A DNA stretch of 64,000 nucleotides from Listronotus oregonensis (Eukaryota > Arthropoda > Insecta > Coleoptera > Curculionidae), in assembly GCA_019359885.1 (NCBI GenBank), contig JAHBCN010002251.1:1-64000 (forward strand). The letters are read 5' to 3'. The first letter of the stretch is position 1. The number at the start of each line of letters is the position of its first letter. The translations under genes and the position numbers were made by a program. This document shows positions 1-11,871 of this stretch, piece by piece. The notes beneath the pieces are model-generated. The model was not told the DNA's origin. It was given only the letters and a program-made list of their open reading frames with translations, and made no database searches.

Positions 1-2850
1 AATTTAGATATTAACGATTTTTTTTTAAATTTAAAGTCTATCTCAAAAACTATAAAAATAAGAAACTTTTTTAAATAAATAATTTTTAAATTTTTTAATT
101 TAATTATATAATATTTTTTCTTGCAATTTTTTTTTAGTTATAAAAAAAAAACCCCATTTTTTTGTTTTTTCGGGGAAAACCCGATTTTTGAAATTTTTTT
201 AGTGATTTGGGTTAAAGAATAAAAAACGTTTTTTAAAAAAAAAAGCCCAAAACCATCTTTTTTGGGGGGTTTTTCGATTTTCTGTTTTTTTCCCCCCTTT
301 TCCTTTGGGGTTTGTGTTGTTTTTTTTTTATTTTTTTTAATAATTAGTTTGTTTACCTTAAGGATTTTTTTTTTTTTTTTTTTTTGAGTTTTTTTTTAAA
401 AAAGGCCCAAATTTTTTTTAATTTTTGGGGGGTTTTTTCTGTTTTTCCGATTTTATCCAAATTTGTTTTACGTTGCTTTTTACCCTCGTAGTTTTGTGTA
501 CTAAAAAAATTTAAAAATTTTTTTGGGCAGCATGGGTAGGCAACTAAAAAAAGCTTTTTGGGCCAATTGGGGGGGAAAAAATTTCCCCGTTTAACGATGG
601 CGTGCCCCCCCTTTTCTCGGGGGGAAAAGGGGGCGGGGCCTTGGCGTTTACGTTTGGCATTTACCATTCTTTTTTAAAAACGGAAAAATTTATTTTTTTG
701 GGGGGCCATTTTTGGGGTTTGTGCTAAAAATTTTAAAAATTTCCATTTTTTTTCCTTTTTTTGTGTGGATTTTGTTGGTTTGCTTTGGGGTTTTTTGGCT
801 GTTGGGGAAAAAACCCAAAAATTCAGGACTTGCAGTTCGACGCCGGGGGAAAGTGTTAGGAAAAACCCTTAAATCTTGGGGAATTTTTTTAAAATTTTTC
901 TAACTGAGTATTTTCCATAAAACGGTACATTAAAGATTTTTTTTTTTAAAAGGGGGGATTTTCATTTTTTTTTTATTTTTTCCATGGTTGGGGAAATTTA
1001 ATTTAGTAGGAATTAATTATTAAACCCCAATTCCCCCAATTTTTAAGGGGGTTTGTTGTTTAAATTTTTTTAAAAACGCAGTTTTATTGAATTTTTTTTT
1101 TTGTTTTTTTTTACATTGTTAATTGGCTAGCTAATTAGCGTTAAAAATTTTTAAAAAACCCCGTTAGATGACGCTGGGTATAGATCATTTGGGGTTTTTT
1201 TTTGTATTAATTAATTTTCTGGGGGAAAATTCCTTCTTTTTGGAAAAAAAATTTTTAAATTTCTAAGTTTTCTTGTCATAATTTTTCTTTTTGAGATTTT
1301 TTTTTTCGGGTATGATCGGGGACTGTTCGAGACCTATTTTTTTTAAATTGTCAATTTATAGGGGAGGGGGTTTTTTTTATTAAACAAAAATTTTTTTTTT
1401 TTTTATTATTTAATTATCTTTTATCAATGATATTTGTTTTTTTTATTTTATTGGTATCTTCTAATTTACAACAAAAATTTTTTTTAAAAAAAAAAACAAA
1501 AAGAAATATATCGTCATTGAACTATTTAAAATTTTCAGTCAAAAACCCTTTTTTTTTTTACCAAAAAATAAAGATCAATAAATATTTTTTGGGCTTTTAC
1601 CTACGATTAAATACAATCATGGATATATTACCTTTATTTTACACTAGTTGGATTGTTAAAAATTTTTTGGTGGTGGGGAATATTTTTTTTTTTTTGGGCC
1701 CCAAGGGGAATAGGGCAAATTTTTTTTTTAAATAGTTTACTAAAAAATTTTTTTTTTTTGTTATCTTAATTAATAGGATTTTTTTTGTTTTTTTTTAATT
1801 AAAACTTGTTACTAATAAAAAATTTTTTTTTTGTTTACCGAAGGTCTCGAACCAAAAGTTTTTTAAATTTTTTATTAACTTTTTTAAATGGAACACATAC
1901 AGGGGGATTTCACGGAATTTTTTTTGGGTTTTTTAAATTTTTAATTTCTTAGTTTTTTTGGGGTTTTTTAATTAGATTGTTTTTTTGGGGGCTTCGACGG
2001 GCCATTATTCCGCGGGGGCCAAAATTTTTTTTTAAATAGTTTTCGCTTTGGTTTGGGGGGCCATCAATTTGGTAGAAGTTTTTGGGACGGGTCAGAATGG
2101 GACCATTCAGTTTTAAAATGTTTTTTGTAGTTTTGGACACCACCCTTAAGGTGTGGGGCCCCCTGCCATTTTTGGATTCAAAAAACAGGAAATTAAAATT
2201 AACTTACAAAATTTTTTTTTAACACTTTTCAAGAAAAATTTTTAGGTTCTCCCTTTTTAAATTTTTAATTTGTTATAAATTTTTGGGGCCCCTTTTTTTT
2301 ATTTTATTTGTAATATTTTTTTTTTTTTTTTGAAAATTTTTAATTTTTTTATTTTTTCTGGTGCACCTGGATTAAATTATTTTAATTAAAAAGGGGTTTT
2401 TTATATATTTTTATATTTTATTTTTTTTTTTGAAATTGTGATTATATTTTTAATATTTATTTTTTTTTCACTTAAAAATTTTTTAACGTTAAAGGATTCA
2501 CCTTTTATTTTTTTATTATTTTTTTTAAACTTTTAAAATTTAAAAAATTTTAAAAATTTTGTTTTAGATATTTTTTTTTCTCGCCTAGTTTTCCCCTTTT
2601 TTTTAAGTTAATATTGTTTAGAAAATTTTTCTTGTTTTTGAGGGGGAGAAAAAAAGTTGAACCCCCCTACTATCCGGCAAATGAGTTGGGGGATTTTTTG
2701 CAGCCTTCTGTTTTTTTACCTTCAGCTTTATGTACTTTTTATTTAATTTTATTAATTTTATTTAAAAAAAAAATTTAAAAAAAAAAAAAAATTAACCCAA
2801 GGCCAAAAAAAGGGGAAATTTTTTTAGGCCAAAACACTTGGGCTAAAGCA
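1..2850. other. Homopolymer-dominated contig end
   Basis: Nearly every position belongs to a run of three or more identical bases, and this holds for G and C runs as well as A and T. This differs sharply from the ordinary AT-rich sequence that begins near 2850. No domain can be recognised in any frame, and the open frames here encode mainly Phe, Lys, Leu and Asn from poly-T and poly-A. The likeliest reading is an uncorrected long-read consensus with inflated homopolymers at a contig end. A genuine low-complexity tract is the alternative. I annotate no genes here. Confidence 0.6.
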
Positions 2851-3289
2851 ATTGCGTGACAATTCGTGTTCAGCGAAAAAAAAATACGCCAGAAAACCTT
2901 AGTTCGACGCCCAGCACACACCACTTTTTTTGTGGACCTGTGGAATTATCACTTCTTCTCAATCACTTTTTCCATTTATTGGGTTTAGAGAAAAGAGAGA
3001 AGATCCCATCAAACTTATGTAAAATAACCCAAGTTTCTATCTAAAAAACTCGGTCTCCTAAAGTACTGCGAACCAAGTTTTTTTTTACTTGGCTAGTTTT
3101 TCACTGATTTCTCTGTATTAATGCAAAAACTATCTTGAATAAGGAAAAACGAACATTCATAAATACAGACAAATCAGTAAAAAACTTGTCAAGTCAAAAA
3201 AGAATCTGGTCTAATTTTGGATCTTAGTACTTTTAGTCCGGGTAAATCTGTATTTCACCGTATAATGATTTTGGTACATAAATCAACAT

Positions 3290-4345
3290 AAAACCTTTTG
3301 CAACAGATCAACTACAAAGTGTCGGAAAGGAATATTGGATCCTACGAAAAGGGATGTTTTTTACCTCATTTCTTCACCCTATTTACCCCCAAAGCATAAA
3401 AATATTAAAAAAACGTTTTCTTTTCCATGTTTAATGGTTAATAAAGGTTTTTCGTGTCACTTAATTTGAAAATAATATTAGAAATTACATTTAAGGGCTA
3501 AGAAGGGCTAAATTAACCCTTTTTACCCCCTACACCTCTAAAACATACATTTCGCTAAAAAAAAGTGTTTCCCCATTTTTAATATATATGTAGGTTTTTT
3601 GGGCCACCGAACTCGAATATGATATTAGAAATTACACTTAAGGGCTTAGAAGGGCTAAATTCACCCCTTTTTTACCTCCTACACCCTTGAAACATACATT
3701 TCGCTAAGAAATTAAAATATGCGCATTTAAAAAAAATCGATTTTTCAAATTTTTTGGAACCACATTAATATAATAATATATTAAAAAAACAAGAACAAAT
3801 TCGTATTTTACCGGAAATTCAATCCAACCCCTTGTATATCTTTTTTGACTTCAGATTTGAATTCAACGACCCAATGGTCCATAATCCATTCAAATAAAAA
3901 AAAAAAAAACGGTAAAAAAATGTCTATAGGGTTAAAGGAATTAAAATAGGGGTAAGCTAACCAAAACTAACCCCTCTTATTATTATTCCTGGTACTAGAT
4001 TCAAATTCAGTGGCCAGAAAATAAGGAAAAAAACTTTTTTTAAAGAAACGTATGTTTTAGGGGTGTAGGGAGTAAAAAAGGGTAAATTTTTCCCTTCTAA
4101 GCCCTCAAATGTAATTTCTAACATCATATTTGAATTAAGTGACCCAAAAAACCTATATGCATAATTAAAAATGAGGAATTTTTTTTAGCGTAATGTATAT
4201 TTTAGGAATGCAGAGGGTAAAAAAGGGCGAAATTAGCCTTCTTAGCCTTCAAATGTAATTTCTAATAGCATACTCGAATTCAGTGGCCCAAAAACTATGT
4301 ACCATTAAAAATGGGAAAAAACTTTTGCAAAAGGTTTCATCTCGA
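3290..4345. repeat. Foldback with tandemly repeated arms
   Basis: The left arm (about 3290-3720) holds two tandem units of about 147 bp, each with the phrase gaaattaca, then aagggct, then acatacatttcgct. The right arm (about 4040-4345) holds the same phrases in reverse complement with a period of about 144 bp. The outer ends, caaccttttgcaa-like on the left and ttgcaaaagg on the right, are also inverted. The structure resembles Foldback-type or large palindromic MITEs. No open frame of interest is present. Confidence 0.6.
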
Positions 4346-4447
4346 TCCATGTCCTTCCAAAATCATTTCTAGATTTGAAGTGTTTTTTAACAAATTTCCG
4401 AATTTAAAGATACGGCCTGAGATGGGGTTGTTAATAGCAATGTTTTA

Positions 4448-4588
4448 GCAATTGTTAAAAGTTAACAACGGTTTAGAATGTTTAACAAAACGTCATTGTC
4501 AGTGTTATTCAATGATTTTAGTAGGCAACCTCTCAAAATCTGACATTTTGTTAAACATTCTAAACCGTTGTTAACTTTTAACAATTGC
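4448..4588. repeat. Perfect 43-bp inverted repeat (hairpin)
   Basis: Positions 4448-4490 and 4546-4588 are exact reverse complements, 43 of 43, separated by 55 bases. An imperfect extension on both sides brings the palindrome to about 4430-4612. The sequence reads as a short MITE. Perfect arms imply recent insertion or gene conversion between the arms. Confidence 0.8.
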
Positions 4589-4657
4589 AAGTCCATTGCT
4601 AAATTTAACAACGCGATCATCACTCGCCCGCTAGATTTTTGGATAGGAACTTGGCCT

Positions 4658-5516
4658 TTACTTTATATAAGTGTTTTTGGTGGGATATAAAATAACAAAA
4701 TGTATTCCAAACCATAAAATCTAACGACAGACTTTTTGAACTACTTGGTATGTTTATCTTTTTTCACACTTATTAATTATTATGACTTGAATGGAACAAC
4801 GTGTCTTATTTTTATAACAAATACAGTAATTTTTCACAAAAACCTAATAAGTTATACTCCCTTTGGCAAAACAAAGTTATAAAATTATTATTACTACCTT
4901 CTAAAATCTCCTTTATGTAATTTAAGGTAAAATTATATTATAAAAGATACTAAACCTTAAATTAATCAAAATTTACCTTCAGTTAAAATATATTCTAAAA
5001 TAATTATCTCCGAGCTGTGACCCAAATCAGGCAGAAATTTTCTCAATCCGCTGGAAAATCGTAAAGTCCCTTCATTTATAATAAATACAAAACGCGTCTG
5101 GATATCTGGTATTCTACCCTCGTCTCTTTAAATATACAAGAATCTCCTCAAAACAGACCCTTGACGTTCCTAGTTATATCAAGTTTTCAGATATTTTATA
5201 TTTTACTTTGTGATTTTACTGGCATTGAATTTGTGGCCTATAATGAGGAAATTCCAGGAATATTAGAATAAGATTTAGTGAAACGCGGTAGACTCTAAGC
5301 AGTAACTAGCATAACCAAAACGGACTTACAAATTTTGTAATGACAAAGTATAGAGGTGAAAATCACAATATAAATGATTTCATTGAAAAAGTAGGCAGAA
5401 AAAACGGTAAAAGTCCATTTTTGGGACAAAATAAGTAAGGCAATAGAAAATTGTAGGTTTCGGTAAACCGGATTCGTTGGTGTACTTTATAATAAGTGAA
5501 ATGAATTCTTAAAGGC
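4658..5516. other. No gene recognised
   Basis: This is AT-rich sequence. I found no recognisable domain, RNA gene or terminal repeat. Short open frames here lack any family signature. Confidence 0.4.
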
Positions 5517-6662
5517 TTATTTTTATAGTTATAAACATTTAGAATAACTTCGTTATTTTTCAATGTATTTTTTTTAACAAGTTCATCTTAAAAGGTGGTT
5601 AAAAAACGCATATTCTAAAACAAACCTTTCACGATCAATAGGAGCCAAGATATATATTTTTTTAAATTAATTTCTTCTTTGTTAGGACTCAAAATTTTTC
5701 CAGATTTTAAACAAGGATATTAATTTTATTATCCATTTTATAATTTTACTATTAGTAAAAAGGTCTTAAGTAAAGGTACTCGAGCAAGTATTTCTTGGTA
5801 AGGTGGTGGGAGAATCGGCTCCAGCTTTATTTATTTTTTGAAATCGAGTCTTCAAATCGAAGCGCGCTAAAAAATTGCATTATCATAGCTTCTAAGCATT
5901 GTAGAACCTTCTTTTTTTAATTTGGGATAACTTATCGAAATAATGAAATCTGACATATTTTCATTGTACTGGAAAATCGGGAAATTCCGGAAAACTTAAT
6001 ACGTTGTATCGTTCAAAATTAAATAACTATAAAATATAAATCAACAATAAATTATTTAATTTTACTCTTACTTTAATAAAATAGCTTATATTTTACAAAA
6101 AAAATGGTTTAAACAATTAATAATCAAGTTAATTAGTACACTCTTAATAATATACTTTCTAAAAAGTTGTAAAAAATATTGATTTAGGTTTTTTATCATT
6201 TATATTTATTTTATTTGCGTTTATTTTGTTATAATAAAAATACATTGAATTAATTAATTAAGTTTCGTCCTCCAACCATAAATCTTTTATTTGGTCGCTC
6301 TTCTACTTCAATATTTGCATAGTTCATTTCTTCGTATAAATCGTCAATTTCCCCCACCACCTCGCCCAGAAATACTTGCGTGAATACCTTCACCTTAGGT
6401 GGCTATTTCGTTTCTTTTTACTAATAGTAAAATGTCAAATTGAATCGTAAAATTAAGATTCTTGTTTAAAAGTTGGTAAAATTTCAAGTCTTAATGTTTA
6501 TAAACAAAGGAGATATGAATTAAAAAAAACATTTTATCTTGGCTCCTATTAATCGCAAAAGGTTCTTTTTATATAAGGTTTTTAGTCCCCTTTTTAGATT
6601 AACTTGTTGAAATTTATATTTAAAAATAACGAAGTTATTCTAAATTTTTATAACTCTAAAAA
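5517..6662. mobile_element. Foldback element, about 300-bp arms
   Basis: The left arm 5517-5815 is the diverged reverse complement of 6357-6662. Shared landmarks are the taacttcgttatt block at the outer ends, aggagccaagat / atcttggctcct inside, and ctattagtaaaa / ttttactaatag nearest the centre. About 540 bp of AT-rich spacer separates the arms and codes for nothing recognisable. No target duplication was identified. Confidence 0.6.
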
Positions 6663-6810
6663 TGGTAATTTTTTTAAACGACATTTTAAACAACAATTTC
6701 GAAATTAATAATTAATTTTCTGTATAAATTCTTGAAGTTTAAGCCTTCAAAAATTTATTTTACTTTTAAAAATCTCGATATATACGGCAGTTTTATTAAT
6801 AATATATAAT

Positions 6811-8170
6811 GATTTAAAATTTAGGAAAAGTGTATAAAGTTAAATTTCTTGATAATTTAATGGTTTTAAGCGTAACAAAATAATTGTTTGCGTCTTGCTT
6901 CTTCGCATTTTGATACCATTGGCACAAAAATAACTATTTTGCGATATTTTTTTAAACAAAAAATAGTAGCCCAGTAACTGAAGTCCTGAAAGTACCCAAA
7001 GCTGTAAATAAATCTGTGTTCTTTTGTGGTGCAATTCTTAGGTCTTCGCGGATGCTTTCGAGCGAGAAAAAGTTTATCACGATTCCGACGTGGGAACCCT
7101 CCAAAAATGGCCCCCAAAGTCTCAAAAATTAGTTTTCCGTGAATATCTGCCAAAATATGCGAACTAGAGAAATTTTGTTTAGACAAAAAATGAAGATCAC
7201 CTCGAAATCTACAAAAATGGTCCTTACCCTTTTTTTCGCAACACCAATATTTTTCCCAAAAACGGCCGTCGAAAAATCCCTAACATTCCACACTGAATAG
7301 ATGCGGAAGTAGTAGTTTCTTACTAAAAAATGCAGATGGGCAAATCAATTTTTTATCAAAACGCAAGAAAGATGGTGAAAGAACTTTTCTGGGATCATTG
7401 AACACTTGCTAAGGTCTCATTATAAAAAAGAAATTTAATAACAAACCATTTTTTCAAAAAATATCAATAAATTACTCTCAAAATATTGTAAAAAAAAACT
7501 TTCACCGCTATTTTTAATATTCTAGAAAAATCAAAATGGACCCAAACTCATATGCAATGATAGGTACGGGTTTTTCGAAGAACTTTGAATGATTAAAAAA
7601 TGTACATTATTGCCCAAGTAATGGAACAATTCGTCCGCCCGCTTATAAGTGAATCCAAGAAGATAACGGCATTCAAGCGGTAGAGCGGCAGCTAAAATGA
7701 GGGGACTTTTGAGTCCCGTTATTTCGATTTTTCGAAAAAAATTATAAAAATTAATTTTGTAGATTAAAAGGCTATCTTCATTTTTTTGTCTAAACAAAAA
7801 TTCTCCAATTCGCATATTTTGGCAAATTTTAGCGGGAAACTTATTTTTCGGGCCTTGAGGGGCCATTTTCAGCCCTTTCCGACCTGTTAATGTTGATAAA
7901 CTTTTTTTCGTTCGAAAGCACACCCGAAGACCTAAGAATTGCGCCACAAGGGAAAACTGTACAGATTTATTTACAGCTTTGTCCCTTTATTTACTGGACT
8001 AATAATGATTTACAATTTAGAAAGTGTATCAAATTAATTTTTTAAAATAATTTAATCATTTTCGGCGTACAAAAATTATTGCTTGCATCTCTGCATGACT
8101 TAATGACTTTTTATATTATTGGAAAAAAATTATTATTCTGCGTTAATATTTGTTTAAACAAAAAATAGGA
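6811..8170. mobile_element. Interspersed repeat family B, copy 1
   Basis: Positions 6811-6985 are repeated directly at about 7994-8170. The stretch 7000-7200 is repeated in inverted orientation at about 7760-7980, sharing gctgtaaataaatctg, attcttaggtcttcg and the atattttggca block. The middle (7370-7550) recurs in reverse complement at 48160-48340. Open frames in this stretch are on the minus strand and resemble no protein known to me, so I treat the whole as a non-autonomous element or composite of two copies. Confidence 0.55.
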
Positions 8171-8794
8171 GCACATCGCAAAAAAAAACTGGTTTTTATT
8201 TTTAATAATAGTAGAGATAATTTGCAAATTGCAATTAAATCATTAATTTTTGAAAAAGTTTTTTTTTTGTTTTTTATAATGTCAAGTCCAAGCGCTTTGG
8301 ATCTTTTAGAGAACAGCCTCTAATTGTTAATTAATACTTAATTAATACATAATTATATTTTAAACTTGTTACCTGCTAGTTTTATTACAATATTTTGAAT
8401 ATTGTTTAATAATAACTCAACGAGTATGTCTAAAGTGCGTAGCCGTGGATGTTCATATAACATTTTCATTACCTTTTATGAGCAAAGTAATATGATTTAG
8501 AAAATAATATAATTTAATTATTTAGAAACATGATAGGCTAATCTGGTTTAAATTACAAAACTTTATACCTGCATTAACAATAATTATTTTCATATTATTA
8601 ACATTACAGGTCATTTTACAGACACGTGGAGGTAAATGTTACAATGGGTCGTTATATTGTAATCAAAAACAAATGTCAAGTACAAAATGCATTTTTTATT
8701 AAAACGCTTTTAATTCTAACAGCGTCTTAAATAAAATTTCTAATAATGTTTCACAAGTGTTTTTTATGGCGTGTCAGCTAAATACTAAATAGTC
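8171..8794. other. No gene recognised
   Basis: AT-rich sequence in which I see no domain or repeat structure. Confidence 0.4.
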
Positions 8795-10135
8795 TAATCG
8801 ATAAGTGTGTTTCCTGCGAAAAATAGTTAGAAGTTTCAAAAAATATGAGCGATAGCTCATTCGACATGAAATCAAAATCTCAGAAAGGCGTTTTGAGGAT
8901 TTTGTCTGCCAATAAAAATTGCAATTGTTATTAACAAAAAAGAAAAAAAATAAAGTCTTTCGATTTTTGATGATAACCCAAACATCATAAGAGATAGCGA
9001 AAATTGCAGAAGAGATCCTTGAAGAAAAATTTCAAAAAACGTCCCAACTTCAGCCACTCTATCTTCATTATTTATAACTTTAATTTATCGCTGAAAATGG
9101 GCATTCGCCGATATTTTTAGTTGCGCGCTAGAAGTCAAAACCGAGTACTTCACAATAAATAATTCTCTTTTAGGTATTTAATATTAATTAAAAAAATTTT
9201 AAAAAATAATGTTCTATTCAGAACACTTTCAAAAAATTCATTTTCGTTGAAAATGTATCTTAAAAATAATTTTTCAACAAGTTTGACAATTGTTAATTAA
9301 CAAAACTGTTTCAAAATTTTGTCTTTATTGTACCTTAAAAAATATTAATCATTGTTACAACGTTTGAATACTCATCTTTTTGCAAATTAAAAGATAAGAA
9401 AAGGATAATCTTGTTTAAAACTTTTATGCAATATCTCTTGTTTTCAGTGTGTCAAAGAATTTTATAGGATTTTAGAACTTTATCGACTGCAATAAAAGGG
9501 GAAAAATTTTAGTGCAATTTTAGGCTTGACAAAGTAAAGACAGAGAAACGGCTATTCCCTTTCTACCGTCCCAAGAAGAAGAGGGGAATACCCCGGCCGA
9601 ACTGCGACAACACACAACGCGACGGGCAATGTTGCCAACCAGTAAAAATAAAATTATTTATGTTGTCTTGCTCGATAAAATAATAAATACCTATTATTAA
9701 AATAAAGTATCTTTAACCATTCTAAAATACTAATATTTTTTACAAATTTCTTTTTTCCTTTTTTTAATAAAAGTTTTATAAAATGTATGATTTTTAAAAC
9801 ATTTTTAAAATTGCTAATAAATATTTTACGAAATGGCAACACTGTCGACAATATCCTAACAAATCGTAGGCGCCGTCGACCGCATTGTATTGGAAGTGGG
9901 ATAGGGGAAATTGTTGTTCTCTTTTAATCTGGGGTTATACCATATGTTTCCTACTCTATTACATTAAAATTGGCTCCCGAGCCCTTGCCTTGCCAATCCT
10001 GTATAAGAAGGGTTCATGAGGCGAAATTTTTTTAAGACAATTATTTAAACATGTTTTTTTATGTACAATAAAGATGAAATTTCGAAACAATTTTGTTAAT
10101 TAACAATTGTTTAACTTGTTAAAAAATTAACTCTT
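8795..10135. mobile_element. Palindromic family C, copy 1 (interrupted)
   Basis: The left arm 8795-9400 aligns in the same orientation with the left arm of the copy at 42705-43990, sharing gcgaaaaatagttagaag, gagcgatagctcattcga and accgagtac. Only the innermost part of the right arm survives here (about 10015-10135), with the atgtacaataaagatga and ttgttaattaacaatt blocks. Between the arms is unrelated sequence (9480-10010), including a GC-richer segment with gggcaatgttgcc and its inverted partner ggcaacactg that may be a second insertion. Confidence 0.55.
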
Positions 10136-10984
10136 GCCAAACTATAATAATAGTAATTAGAAATAAATCTGTGAAAAATAGGCCAAATTTGTTGTAATAT
10201 TGATGTTTTCTTTAAAGAAAAAAAATGTATTAAGAAATATATTTATTTATTGGATTTTTCAAATTATATTTGAAGAATGAATAAAGAGTTCTGAAATTAT
10301 ACAACAAAAATTAATACATATTCATTTATGATTAAGAAATCAAATGATCTTATTGATTCTTTACTACAATTTAACAACACATTACTGACTAGTTTTCTAG
10401 ATAAAAATAACTTTTATTTTAATTTGATGTCTTGCATATCGTTTTGTTGTTTCTGCGTTGTGTTTTCTCTGTAGTGGTAATATTAAGACATTAAAATGTG
10501 TATTCTTGCTGACGTTTTTTAGGTGCGTTTATGAAAATGTCTGGAAATATTTGTCAATAGTAAAATTTCTTTTTACTTACATCCACTGAAATGCCCTTTA
10601 ACAAAGTGTTCCTTCTTTTGTAACTTTTTTTTGGTAAAATCTGAAACCTCATGTTTAATTTGTAAACAGACAGATATACGAAGACATATTATATACATCC
10701 AAATAATAAATGTCATTTATATAATTAAAATTTTATTATTTTATACAGCTGCGACGATAGTGTTATTTCTGCCAACTAATAAAATTCAAATGGCTTGTTC
10801 AAAAATATTTTAAATAAAAATTGGCTATTTCCGGCTGCAACAAAAACCAACTGGTGTCTACGCTAGTTTCGGACATGACGACATAAAAAGTCAGGTTGGT
10901 GACAACATCCTGGACTTGAGAACAGACCAGATGATTTCTCAATACTCATTTAACAAAAACTTCGAGGTAAAAATTCCAGATCAA
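10136..10984. other. No gene recognised
   Basis: AT-rich intergenic or decayed transposon sequence. The last 130 bases are probably upstream LINE coding sequence too decayed to read. Confidence 0.35.
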
Positions 10985-11580
10985 AGTAAGTGGCAGCAAC
11001 CCGATCTCCCCAGCCTGGTTAGAGATATCATCTGATATACAGATGAATCCAAAACCGAGCAGGGAACTGGAAAGGGCGTGTACAGTGAAATAAGAAATTC
11101 ACAATTCTCCATTTCACTACTAACACACAGTTCTGTACTTCAAACGGAAATATATGCTTTACTGCACTGTGCAAAAGAAAATATAAGGAGGGCTTAAAAA
11201 AACAAGCGAATCTGCATAATAACAGACAGCCAGGCGTCAGCTGACATGGGAATGCCAAAATAAACTGGAAGCCCTGAGAGAAAGCAACAGGGTAATCTCC
11301 AGTGGGTATCAAGACATTTAGAAATAGAAGACAACAAAAAATCGGATGAGCTAGCGAGACAGGAATTATCCACACCATACTTTGGACCAGAACCTGCCCT
11401 TGGAGGAGTGACCAAGCCCACAGCACGAGGGCAAACCAGGGAATGGATCCGAAACAAACACAAGGAAACTGAGGGAGCCTCAGTAGAATAAGACATGAAA
11501 AAGCCTCCATAAGGGACCCATCCAAAAGATCAAAGGAAGAACTACTCAGACAAAGTAGGAAAAGACTTCGCATAACAGTA
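10985..11580 (+). pseudogene. LINE RNase H domain, degenerate
   Basis: The plus strand reads as the ribonuclease H domain of a non-LTR retrotransposon, which degrades RNA in RNA-DNA hybrids during retrotransposition. Landmarks in order are YTDESK (first acid), QTEIYALL (second acid), IITDSQAS (third acid), and WVSRHLEIEDNKKSDELAR with the usual His and final Asp. All four catalytic positions survive, but several stop codons and frame changes interrupt the reading. A basic C-terminal region follows. The reverse transcriptase upstream is not readable and the 3' end is undefined. The R1/I/Jockey-type clades carry such a domain; I cannot assign the clade. Minus-strand open frames here are shadows. 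Confidence 0.75.
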
Positions 11581-11621
11581 ATCATGTATCATGTTCATTA
11601 AAAAAGAGAAGAGATAAATAA

Positions 11622-11871
11622 AGGCCAAGTTCCCATTCAAAAATCTCGGCTTCGTAAAGTACTAAGTGCTACAATTAGACCATTTCTTTTTGACTTTTTG
11701 ACAAGTTTTTTACCGATCTACCTTTATTAATATAAAAAACTTCGTATTAGGAAGAAAAATCAATAATACAGACAGATCAGTAAAAAACTTGCCAAGTCAA
11801 AAGAGAACTAGGTCTAATTTTTAATCTTAGTACTTTAAGAGACCGAGATTTTTGGATAGGAACTTAGCCCT
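11622..11871. mobile_element. MITE, about 250 bp
   Basis: The terminal inverted repeat of about 30 bp runs from aggccaagttcccattc at the left to ggataggaacttagccct at the right. Internal sequence is also palindromic, with actaggtctaat / attagaccattt and a cagatcagtaaaaaacttg hairpin arm. It is non-coding. Its ends recur at 3026 and 4657. Confidence 0.75.

Larger units (their letters stand above)
3026..4657. mobile_element. Composite foldback transposon (same ends as the 11.6-kb MITE)
   Basis: The left end (3026-3060) and right end (4630-4657) are diverged inverted copies of the terminal repeat of the MITE at 11622-11871. The first 210 bases also match that MITE's own internal hairpin, with arms at about 3045-3115 and 3165-3235. 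The rest is filled with other inverted-repeat DNA, annotated separately, so this is either a long family member or a MITE interrupted by insertions. No coding capacity is seen. The left end is close to the low-quality region and is less certain. Confidence 0.5.

Noticed and set aside
353..1735. Open frames of 60-104 codons near the left end
   Set aside because: They are made of homopolymer-encoded Phe, Lys and Gly in low-quality sequence and have no domain signature.
3290..6662. CRISPR-like array (regularly spaced repeats)
   Set aside because: The repeats are long, few and inverted, in a eukaryotic transposon setting. They lack short direct repeats with unique spacers.
11028..11585. 185-codon minus-strand open frame
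   Set aside because: It is antisense to the LINE RNase H reading, which has clear catalytic motifs on the plus strand.
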